A stretch of 64,000 bases of DNA from Streptomyces capillispiralis (GTDB taxonomy: Bacteria; Actinomycetota; Actinomycetes; Streptomycetales; Streptomycetaceae). A program made the position numbers and the translations under genes. The DNA lies in NCBI RefSeq assembly GCF_007829875.1, contig NZ_VIWV01000001.1:3938501-4002500 (forward strand), read 5' to 3'. The notes beneath the pieces were generated by a model. That model had not been told where the DNA came from. It worked only from the letters and a program-made list of their open reading frames with translations, and did not search any database. Shown in pieces: positions 17,531 to 24,481 of the stretch (positions within the stretch are counted from its first letter, which is position 1; every line of letters begins with the position of its first letter).

Positions 17531-18184
17531 CTACCCCGCCTCCGCCACCGACAGCAGCCGTCCCTCGGCGAGCAGCCCTTCGGCGCGGTCCGGGGAAAGG
17601 TCCAGCCGGGCCAGTACCGCGGGAACGGCGATGCCCGGCAGCATGTGGTGGAACAGCACGACGACCCGGTGCTGCAGGTCCCGCCGCTGGCAGCGCACCT
17701 GTGACAGGAGCTGCACCCCCGAGAAGCTCGCCACCAGCAGCTCCGCGGTCTCGTTGACGTCGACGTGCGGAAGCAGCTCGCCCCCCACCTTCGCCGCGGC
17801 CAGCGTCCGGGTGATCTGGTCGATCCACATGCCGAACGCCGGAGTGCGGTCCAGCCCCAGGGCCCCCTGGTCCAGGGCGAGACCGACGCTCGCCCGCACC
17901 AGCGGCTCGGTCCGCAGCCTCAGGGCCAGCACCAGGCCCACGTCGACGAGTTCCTGCAGCTTGCTCGACTGGGGCGGCAGGGTGATCGCCAGCTGCTCCT
18001 CGAACACGCCCATCGCCAGCTCCTCCTTGGAGCCGAAATGGAAGTACAGCGCGCCCTTGGTGACCTGCGCCCGCTCCAGGATCTCCCCGATGGTCGCCGA
18101 GGTGTAGCCGCGTTCGTCGAAGACGGCCGCGGCTGCCTCCAGGATCGTTCGCCGGGTGCGGATCGCGCGCTCCTGTCGCGCCAT
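17531..18184 (-). CDS. Gamma-butyrolactone receptor (ArpA/ScbR-like TetR repressor)
   Basis: The 217-residue TetR-type product has the exact layout of ArpA/ScbR autoregulator receptors: a helix-turn-helix (RRTILEAAAAVFDERGYTSA, then VTKGALYFHFGSKEELA) and a ligand pocket whose conserved Trp is at residue 120 (GMWIDQITRT), as in ArpA and CprB. These proteins release DNA on binding a gamma-butyrolactone and control antibiotic production or differentiation. It diverges from an AfsA-like synthase gene. An ARE-like element lies in the shared region at 18318-18346, which supports control of the synthase by this receptor. Confidence 0.92.
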   Translation of the reverse strand: MARQERAIRTRRTILEAAAAVFDERGYTSATIGEILERAQVTKGALYFHFGSKEELAMGVFEEQLAITLPPQSSKLQELVDVGLVLALRLRTEPLVRASVGLALDQGALGLDRTPAFGMWIDQITRTLAAAKVGGELLPHVDVNETAELLVASFSGVQLLSQVRCQRRDLQHRVVVLFHHMLPGIAVPAVLARLDLSPDRAEGLLAEGRLLSVAEAG

Positions 18185-18317
18185 CGGGGTGCCTCCTGAT
18201 CTGCGGGGATCTCGTGGATCTCATGGGTCGCACCCTGTGGCTGCCGAGAAGCCGCAGTGCGATCTGTCGTACTGTGCGGGGGCGCGGGGGGCTCATCTCC
18301 GGCAAATGCGTCACCTT

Positions 18318-18346
18318 GGAAAAAAACCGTCTCGTCCGTATCTTAG
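18318..18346. promoter_or_regulatory. ARE-like autoregulatory element
   Basis: Read on the minus strand this is AAGATACGGACGAGACGGTT followed by a T-run. It fits the ARE pattern of ScbR/ArpA-type receptors: a GATAC half and a CGGTTT half separated by about 8 bases. It ends 43 bp before the AfsA-like start and about 134 bp from the receptor start, so it should chiefly control the synthase gene. Confidence 0.75.
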
Positions 18347-18389
18347 TGCGAGCCGGCCGGAGCCAGATTGCCGATCCCGGGGGTTCCTC

Positions 18390-19481
18390 ATGCCTCAGCC
18401 GCTTCCCGCGAGCGCACCCTTGAAGGATCAAAGCGGACGGCGGGACTCCTCCGCCGAGGCCGACAGCGCCGGACCGAACGGCGCCCGCACCCGCGTCACG
18501 CCGCGACTGGCCCACCGCCCCCGCGCGGAGGACGTCTTCCCGCTCGCATGGGTCAGAATCTCCGACGTCCGCTTCCAGGTCACCGCCCACTGGCCCGCCG
18601 ACCACGCCTTCTTCGGCGCCGTCGACGACCGCCACCTGGACCCGATGATCATTGGAGAAACGTTGCGTCAGACCTCCATGGCCCTCGCGCACGCCGAGTT
18701 CGGTGCCCCCTTCGACACCCACTTCGTCATGCGTGACCTGGAGATCTCCACCGCCCCGGACCGGCTCCTGCTCGCGGACGCGGCCGAGCCGGTCACCGTC
18801 GACGTGGTCTGCTCCGAGGTCCGCCGCCGGGGCCCGGGCCTGAACGGCATGCGGACGACGATGGAGTTCCACCGCGCGGGCCGGCTCGTCGCCCGGGGCA
18901 CCGGCAGCATGGACTGCACCTCCCCGGCCGCCTACCGCCGCCTGCGGGAGCGGCAGTCCGCCTCCCCGCCTGCCCACATACCGCGGCCCGCCCCGCAGCC
19001 CTCCGACCCGTCGGCCCCGCAGCCCACCGACCCGTCGGCCTCACGACCCTCCGGCCCGTCGGCCCGGGCACACCCCGACCCGTCGCCCCCGGCACCCCCC
19101 GAACTGGCGGGCCGGCACCGCGCGGAGGACGTCGTCCTCGCCCCCGCCGGCCGGCCGGGCACCTGGCTGCTGCGCGTGGACACCGGGCACCCGGTGCTCT
19201 TCCCCCGGCCCAACGACCACGTCCCCGGCATGGTCCTGTTCGAGGCGGCACGCCAGGCCGCGACCGCCTCGTCCGGCCGACGGCCGTTCCTGCCCTCCGA
19301 GCTGTCCGTCTCCTTCAGCCGCTACGCCGAACTCGACAGCCCTTGTTTCCTCGACACCGAAGTGCTCGACAAGGGGGACGACGGGGTGACGGTACGGGTC
19401 GCCGGGCACCAGAACGGCGAGGCCGTCTTCGCCGCCACCCTCATCTGCGCGCCCACGGCCCCGGTCCGGTCGCTGCCGTGA
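18390..19481 (+). CDS. AfsA/ScbA-type gamma-butyrolactone synthase
   Basis: The 363-residue product has two AfsA-type hot-dog repeats. The first (about 30-180) includes DHAFFGAVDDRHLDPMIIGE and RQTSMALAHAEFGAPFDTHF. The second (about 240-360) includes HPVLFPRPNDHVPGMVLFEA and RQAATA. The family joins a beta-ketoacyl-ACP with dihydroxyacetone phosphate in A-factor-type signal synthesis. A Ser/Pro-rich linker of about 45 residues with a repeated PSDPSAP-like unit separates the repeats and is longer than usual. The start is the ATG at 18390, just after an ARE-like operator. It is divergent from the receptor gene, the standard arrangement. Confidence 0.9.
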   Translation: MPQPLPASAPLKDQSGRRDSSAEADSAGPNGARTRVTPRLAHRPRAEDVFPLAWVRISDVRFQVTAHWPADHAFFGAVDDRHLDPMIIGETLRQTSMALAHAEFGAPFDTHFVMRDLEISTAPDRLLLADAAEPVTVDVVCSEVRRRGPGLNGMRTTMEFHRAGRLVARGTGSMDCTSPAAYRRLRERQSASPPAHIPRPAPQPSDPSAPQPTDPSASRPSGPSARAHPDPSPPAPPELAGRHRAEDVVLAPAGRPGTWLLRVDTGHPVLFPRPNDHVPGMVLFEAARQAATASSGRRPFLPSELSVSFSRYAELDSPCFLDTEVLDKGDDGVTVRVAGHQNGEAVFAATLICAPTAPVRSLP

Positions 19482-19533
19482 CGCCCTCAGGTACACGGCT
19501 ATGGGCTGGTCGGGAATGGTGGAGTACGCGCGG

Positions 19534-20457
19534 ATGACCGTCGACCTCCTGGTCACCGGCGCGACGGGCTTCATCGGCAGCCGGGTCGCGGCAGCGGCCC
19601 GCGGGCGCCCCGGTGTCCGCGTCCGCACGCTGTCCCGCCGTACGCCGCCCAAAGGGCCAGTCGCCGGGACGGTGCCCGGCGACCTGGCCGACCCCCGCAC
19701 CCTCTACGGCGGCTGTGCCGGCGTCGACGTCCTCGTCCACTGCGCCTCCCGCGTGGGCGGTGACCCGGAGTCCGCCGCGGCGGTCAACGACCTCGGCACG
19801 AAGGCCCTGGTGGAGGAGGCCCTGCGGAGCGGGGTGCGCCGGATCGTGTACGTGAGTACCGCCGCCGTCCACGGCCGGGGCCCCTTCCGCGGCACCCGGC
19901 CCGGCGAGGCCCCGATCGCTCCCGCGTCGGACACCAGCCGCACCCGCGCGGCGGCCGAGCGCCATGTGCTCGACGCGGGCGGTCTGGTGCTGCGTCCGCA
20001 CCTGGTCCACGGGGAGGGCGACCGCTGGGTGGTGCCCGGGCTGGTGGGACTGTTGCGGGAGCTGTCCGCGACCGTCACCGGCTGCACGGCGTTCCACTCG
20101 ATGATCGACGTCGAGACCCTGGGCCGGGCGGTCGTCGCGGCCGCGCTGTCCCCGCACCACGGTCCGGGCGCCCACTACGTCGGCCACCCGGACCCCGTGC
20201 CGGCCGCGGAGCTGCTGGCGGCGGTGTGTGACCGGGTGGAGCGGCCCGGACGGGGTGCGACGGTGGACGTGGCCACCGCCCGCGCCCGGGCCGCCGGGTC
20301 CCCGCGCGCGCTGCACCACCTCGGCCTGCTCACCGTGGACCACTGGTTCACGGACGACGGGTTCTGGAAGGACCTGGACTGCTCACCGGGTGAGGGCTTC
20401 GCCCGGACCTTCGCACGCGCGGCGCCCTGGTACCGGTCGTACGTCACGGCCGGATGA
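19534..20457 (+). CDS. NAD(P)-dependent epimerase/dehydratase-type reductase
   Basis: The 307-residue extended short-chain dehydrogenase has a Rossmann motif TGATGFIGSR (about residues 7-16), DVLVHCASR and YVSTAAVHGRG. The usual catalytic YxxxK is not clear, so the reaction is uncertain. The ATG at 19534 is chosen for its GGAG ribosome site and because the Rossmann strand begins at once; ATGs at 19501 and 19516 are in frame. It is 52 bp downstream of the AfsA-like gene on the same strand. NAD-epimerase genes often accompany afsA homologues in butyrolactone and butenolide loci, where they may reduce the signal or its precursor. Confidence 0.8.
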   Translation: MTVDLLVTGATGFIGSRVAAAARGRPGVRVRTLSRRTPPKGPVAGTVPGDLADPRTLYGGCAGVDVLVHCASRVGGDPESAAAVNDLGTKALVEEALRSGVRRIVYVSTAAVHGRGPFRGTRPGEAPIAPASDTSRTRAAAERHVLDAGGLVLRPHLVHGEGDRWVVPGLVGLLRELSATVTGCTAFHSMIDVETLGRAVVAAALSPHHGPGAHYVGHPDPVPAAELLAAVCDRVERPGRGATVDVATARARAAGSPRALHHLGLLTVDHWFTDDGFWKDLDCSPGEGFARTFARAAPWYRSYVTAG

Positions 20458-20541
20458 GGCCTGTACCGAATGAGACCTGTACCGACTGAGACCCGTACCG
20501 ACTGAGACCTGTACGGACTGAGACCTGTACCGCCCGACTGA
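20458..20541. repeat. Tandem array of a 16-bp unit
   Basis: Four direct copies of GACCTGTACCGACTGA (with 1-3 base changes) lie end to end at 20458-20473, 20474-20489, 20490-20505 and 20506-20521. A fifth, interrupted copy runs to about 20541. The array begins right after the stop codon of the epimerase gene. Confidence 0.9.
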
Positions 20542-20778
20542 AGCGCTGGAAAAACCGACTGGCGGGTCGGCGAATGACCGGTAAGTGGGCAAACGCGGCT
20601 CCGCCTGCCGCGCCGCGGTGATCCTCGGCGCACCGCCCCTCCACGGACCCACCCGGCCGCGGCCGCGGCCGAAAAGCGCCCCACCCGCATCGAAAAGGAT
20701 CATGAGATGTTCCTCACACGCCACCCCGCCCCCGCACCCACCCCACCACGGCGAACCGACAGGTGAACGAGCACGCGA
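20542..20778. other. Intergenic stretch with no gene seen
   Basis: Between the 16-bp repeats and the tRNA-Leu terminator I see no credible reading frame. It is G+C-rich with a GCGGCCGCGGCCG-like run near 20660, and I see no promoter or RNA gene. Confidence 0.5.
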
Positions 20779-20809
20779 AACGGGCGGCATCCGATGGATG
20801 CCGCCCGTT
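20779..20809 (-). terminator. Terminator of tRNA-Leu
   Basis: A perfect 14-bp stem (20779-20792 with 20796-20809) and a 3-nt loop lie 9 bp past the 3' end of tRNA-Leu. There is no strong T-run, as is common in Streptomyces. Confidence 0.75.
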
Positions 20810-20817
20810 CGACGGTG

Positions 20818-20901
20818 TGCGCGAGGGGGGAGTTGAACCCCCACGCCCTTGCGGGCACTGGAACCTGAATCCAGCGCGTCTGCCTATTCCGCCACCCGCG
20901 C
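20818..20901 (-). tRNA. tRNA-Leu (anticodon CAG)
   Basis: This 84-nt class II tRNA has acceptor arms GCGCGGG and CTCGCGC with discriminator A. The anticodon stem CTGGA/TCCAG encloses loop TTCAGGT, giving anticodon CAG. A long variable arm and the GGTTCAACTCC T-arm are present. CCA is not encoded. The neighbouring gamma-butyrolactone genes end 360 bp away on its 3' side, so this tRNA could mark an insertion boundary. Confidence 0.95.
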
Positions 20902-21405
20902 ATTGGGTGTGTCTTCCGGCCCTGCCCCTTGGGGTCTTGCGCCTTCCGACACCCAGAACATTAGCACGCTGGTCGGGGTGGATTCACATCCCTTTCCCCA
21001 CCACCGGCCGGGCCGGTCCCGACCGGTCACGACCGGCCCGATCACCCCCGGCGGGCTCTTCCGGCCCCCTGTGTAGCGACGGTGGCCGGTTCACGTATCA
21101 ACCTCGTACCGGTAGCCCCCGTCTCCCCGGGAGCCGGGCGGAGTCCACAGCCGGGTGCGGGACACTGGTCTGCGGCCCCCTCTACGATCCATGGCAGAAC
21201 GACGCGCACGAGCACGGCCGAAGGAGTTCGAAGGGGAGCCCCGGTGGGAACTTCGTCAGGCGTCGACACCCGTCGACCGGGCGGACAGGGGGAACCAGCC
21301 GATCGACCGGCGCGTGGATACGATCAGTAAGCAGTACCAGGTAAGCGGTGCACGAAACGGTGCACGGGGCAGTACACAGGACGGCAGCGACGGAGGAGGT
21401 GCCCC
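20902..21405. other. Intergenic region between tRNA-Leu and fhaA
   Basis: About 500 bp without a convincing gene. It should hold the leftward tRNA-Leu promoter near 20950 and the rightward promoter of the fhaA operon. A GGAGGTGCCCC ribosome site precedes fhaA. The open frames here have no domain-like sequence. Confidence 0.5.
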
Positions 21406-22263
21406 ATGGGAGTCCTGAAGAAGTTCGAGCAGCGTCTCGAAGGTCTGGTCAACGGCACCTTCGCCAAGGTGTTCAAGTCCGAGGTGCAGCCCGTGGAGAT
21501 CGCGGGAGCGCTCCAGCGGGAATGCGACAACAACGCCACCATCTGGAACCGCGACCGCACCGTCGTACCCAATGACTTCATCGTCGAACTGAGCACCCCG
21601 GACTTCGAGCGCCTCAGCCCCTACTCCGGCCAGCTCGGCGACGAGCTCGCCGGCATGGTGCGCGACTACGCCAAGCAGCAGCGCTACACCTTCATGGGTC
21701 CCATCAAGGTGAACCTGGAGAAGGCCGACGACCTCGACACCGGCCTGTACCGGGTGCGCAGCCGCACCCTCGCCTCGTCCGCCAGCCAGGCCCCCGGAGC
21801 CGCGGGCCCCGGCGCCGCCCCGCCGGCCGGCCGCCCCGGTGGCTACGGCTACCCGCCGGCCGCCCCCGCGGGCGCCCCGCCCATGCCGGCCGCGCCGCCG
21901 CCCGGCGGCCGCCCCGGCGGGTACGGCTACCCGCAGCCCGCGACCGGCCAGCGGCCCCCCGCCGCACCCGCGCCCGGCGGACGCACCCGCCACTGGATCG
22001 AGATCAACGGCACCCGCCACCAGATCTCCCGCGCCACCCTGGTGATGGGCCGCAGCACCGAAGCAGACGTGCGGATCGACGATCCCGGCGTCTCCCGCCG
22101 GCACTGCGAGATCCGGACCGGAACGCCCTCGACGATCCAGGATCTCGGATCCACCAACGGCATCGTGGTGGACGGGCAGCACACCACCCGCGCTACGCTC
22201 CGCGACGGCTCGCGGATCGTCGTGGGCAGTACCACCGTTATCTATAGGCAAGCCGAAGGGTGA
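21406..22263 (+). CDS. fhaA: FHA domain protein FhaA (DUF3662)
   Basis: The 285-residue product has an N-terminal DUF3662/FhaA_N domain (residues about 1-115, GVLKKFEQRLEGLVNGTFAKVF), a Gly/Pro/Tyr-rich linker with two GRPGGYGYP units, and a C-terminal FHA domain (about 190-283). The FHA domain carries LVMGRSTEADVRI, SRRHCEI and DLGSTNG, the phosphothreonine-binding loops. In mycobacteria FhaA binds phosphorylated MviN and substrates of PknB and regulates cell-wall synthesis. It is the first gene of the conserved fhaA-fhaB-pstP-rodA-pbpA-pknB cluster. Confidence 0.93.
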   Translation: MGVLKKFEQRLEGLVNGTFAKVFKSEVQPVEIAGALQRECDNNATIWNRDRTVVPNDFIVELSTPDFERLSPYSGQLGDELAGMVRDYAKQQRYTFMGPIKVNLEKADDLDTGLYRVRSRTLASSASQAPGAAGPGAAPPAGRPGGYGYPPAAPAGAPPMPAAPPPGGRPGGYGYPQPATGQRPPAAPAPGGRTRHWIEINGTRHQISRATLVMGRSTEADVRIDDPGVSRRHCEIRTGTPSTIQDLGSTNGIVVDGQHTTRATLRDGSRIVVGSTTVIYRQAEG

Positions 22264-22273
22264 AGCGGGGGCA

Positions 22274-22783
22274 ATGTCAGAGCTGACCCTCACGGTCATG
22301 CGGCTGGGTTTCCTGGCCGTTCTGTGGCTGTTCGTGATCGTGGCCGTGCAGGTCATCCGGAGTGACCTGTTCGGAACGCGCGTCACCCAGCGCGGTTCCC
22401 GACGGGAGGCCGGCCGGCAGCAGCAGGCCGCCCGCCAGGCGCCGCCGCCGCAGCGCCAGCAGTCCGGCGGCGGCCGCCGCGGCCGCAACACCCCCACCAA
22501 GCTGGTCGTGACCGAGGGCACCCTCACCGGCACCACCGTCGCCCTCCAGGGCCAGACCATCACGCTGGGCCGGGCACACGACAGCACGATCGTGCTGGAC
22601 GACGACTACGCCTCCAGCCGCCATGCCAGGATCTACCCGGACCGCGACGGCCAGTGGATCGTCGAGGACCTGGGCTCCACCAACGGCACCTACCTGGACC
22701 GGACCCGGCTGACGACCCCCACACCGATTTCGCTGGGCGCACCGATCCGCATCGGCAAGACCGTCATCGAGCTGCGGAAGTAG
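22274..22783 (+). CDS. fhaB: FHA domain protein FhaB (FipA-like)
   Basis: The 169-residue product has a transmembrane helix at residues about 8-27 (VMRLGFLAVLWLFVIVAVQV), a basic Gln/Arg/Gly-rich linker and a cytoplasmic FHA domain (about 85-165) with TLGRAHDSTIVL, SSRHARI and DLGSTNGTY. Actinobacterial FhaB recognises phosphothreonine on division proteins and is phosphorylated by PknB or PknA. It lies 10 bp after fhaA in the signalling and cell-wall operon. Confidence 0.92.
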   Translation: MSELTLTVMRLGFLAVLWLFVIVAVQVIRSDLFGTRVTQRGSRREAGRQQQAARQAPPPQRQQSGGGRRGRNTPTKLVVTEGTLTGTTVALQGQTITLGRAHDSTIVLDDDYASSRHARIYPDRDGQWIVEDLGSTNGTYLDRTRLTTPTPISLGAPIRIGKTVIELRK

Positions 22784-22790
22784 TACGACA

Positions 22791-22919
22791 ATGAGCGAGC
22801 GGAGCGAGCACGCAGTGGGGGTCCCGACCCAGGATCCCGGCGCGCTCCCGACCGGAGGGTGGGCAGTGTGGCTCGACACGACCGGCTGTACCCGGAGCCG
22901 ACGGGCGAGGTGCGCATGA
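22791..22919 (+). CDS. Possible 42-residue leader ORF overlapping the pstP start
   Basis: An ATG at 22791 opens a frame beginning MSERSEHAVGVP and ending in TGA at 22917-22919, which overlaps the ATG of pstP (ATGA). The GAGCGAGCGGAGCGAGC stretch at its start resembles an interspersed Streptomyces repeat, so it may not encode a real peptide. If translated, it would couple fhaB/pstP translation. Confidence 0.3.
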   Translation: MSERSEHAVGVPTQDPGALPTGGWAVWLDTTGCTRSRRARCA

Positions 22920-24454
22920 GTCTGTCCCTGCGCTTCGCCGCCGGATCGCACAAGGGGATGATCCGGGAGGGCAACGAGGACTCCGGTTACGCCGGTCCAC
23001 GCCTGCTCGCCATCGCCGACGGCATGGGCGGCGCCGCCGCCGGCGAGGTCGCCTCCTCCGAGGCGATCTCCACCATCGTCGCGCTCGACGACGACGTCCC
23101 CGGCTCCGACCTGCTCACCTCGCTCGGCACCGCCGTCCAGCGGGCCAACGACCAGCTGCGCATGATGGTCGAGGAGGACCCCCAGCTCGAAGGCATGGGC
23201 ACCACCCTGACCGCGCTGCTGTGGACCGGCCAGCGGCTCGGCATGGTGCACGTCGGCGACTCCCGCGCCTACCTCCTGCGCGACGGCGTCCTCACCCAGA
23301 TCACCCAGGACCACACCTGGGTGCAGCGCCTGGTCGACGAGGGCCGGATCACCGAGGAGGAGGCGACCACCCATCCGCAGCGGTCCCTGCTCATGCGGGC
23401 CCTCGGCAGCGGCGAACACGTCGAGCCCGACCTGTCCATCCGCGAGGTGCGGGCCGGCGACCGGTACCTGATCTGCTCCGACGGCCTGTCCGGCGTGGTC
23501 TCCCACCAGACCCTCGAGGACGCCCTGGCCAGCTACCAGGGCCCCGAGGAGACGGTGCAGAACCTGATCGAGCTGGCCCTGCGCGGGGGCGGCCCCGACA
23601 ACATCACCGTGATCGTCGCCGACGTCCTGGACCTCGACACCGGTGACACCCTCGCCGGGCAGCTGTCCGACACCCCGGTCGTGGTCGGCGCCGTCGCCGA
23701 GAACCAGAACCAGCTCCACGACAACGGCATCATGCAGACCCCGGCCGGCCGCGCCTCCGGCCTCGGCCGCCGGCGTCAGCAGGGCGGCGGCGAGTTCGGC
23801 CCGCCCGGCAGCGGCGACGTCACCGGCTTCATCCCCACCGACGGCTTCGGCTACGCCGACGACGACTTCGTCAAGCCCGGCAAGGACCGCAGGTGGCTCA
23901 AGAGGTCCGTCTACAGCCTGCTGGCGCTCGCCGTCATCGGCGGCGGCATGTACGGCGGCTGGCGCTGGACCCAGACGCAGTACTACGTCGGCACCAAGGA
24001 CGGGCACGTCGCGCTGTACCGGGGCATCAACCAGGACCTGGCCTGGGTCTCGCTGTCGAAGGTCGAGAAGGACCACCCCGAGATCGAACTCAAGTACCTC
24101 CCGCCGTACCAGCGCAAGCTGGTCGAGGCGACCATCGTCGAAGGCGATCTGTACGGCGCCCGGGAGAAGATCGAGGAACTGTCGGTGCAGGCCTCCGCGT
24201 GCCAGAAGCAGGCCGAGCGGCGCGCCGCCGAGAGCGAGAAGAACGCGAAGACCGGTGAGGGCGAGGCCGGAGGCACCACGGGAACCACGCCCGCCTCCTT
24301 CACGTCCAAGGCCTCGCCGTCGCCGAACCCGTCGGGCTCGCCGAAGGCCCCGGAGCAGTCCACGCCCCCGTCCACGACCGCACCCACTCCCAGCCCCGGC
24401 CCCAGCCTCTCGGAGGAGGAGCAGAAGGTCGTCTCGCTGTGCGGTAAGCAGTAG
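22916..24454 (+). CDS. pstP: PP2C-type serine/threonine phosphatase PstP
   Basis: This membrane-bound phosphatase reverses PknB phosphorylation. From the ATG at 22916 (GAGG five bases upstream) the product is 512 residues: a PP2C domain (about 1-235) with NEDSGY, ADGMGG, HVGDSRAYL, SDGLSG and GGPDNIT, which carry the two-metal site aspartates; a linker; one transmembrane helix (about 333-352, SLLALAVIGGGMYGGW); and an external domain ending in a Ser/Pro/Thr-rich tail. A GTG at 22868 would add 16 residues. The mycobacterial PstP N-terminus aligns better with the shorter form. Confidence 0.92.
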   Translation: MSLSLRFAAGSHKGMIREGNEDSGYAGPRLLAIADGMGGAAAGEVASSEAISTIVALDDDVPGSDLLTSLGTAVQRANDQLRMMVEEDPQLEGMGTTLTALLWTGQRLGMVHVGDSRAYLLRDGVLTQITQDHTWVQRLVDEGRITEEEATTHPQRSLLMRALGSGEHVEPDLSIREVRAGDRYLICSDGLSGVVSHQTLEDALASYQGPEETVQNLIELALRGGGPDNITVIVADVLDLDTGDTLAGQLSDTPVVVGAVAENQNQLHDNGIMQTPAGRASGLGRRRQQGGGEFGPPGSGDVTGFIPTDGFGYADDDFVKPGKDRRWLKRSVYSLLALAVIGGGMYGGWRWTQTQYYVGTKDGHVALYRGINQDLAWVSLSKVEKDHPEIELKYLPPYQRKLVEATIVEGDLYGAREKIEELSVQASACQKQAERRAAESEKNAKTGEGEAGGTTGTTPASFTSKASPSPNPSGSPKAPEQSTPPSTTAPTPSPGPSLSEEEQKVVSLCGKQ

Positions 24455-24481
24455 GCAAGCCGTGAGAGGCCCTGTCACACG

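Noticed and set aside
20458..20541. Possible CRISPR array
   Set aside because: Units are 16 bp and directly adjacent, without unique spacers, and no cas genes are nearby.
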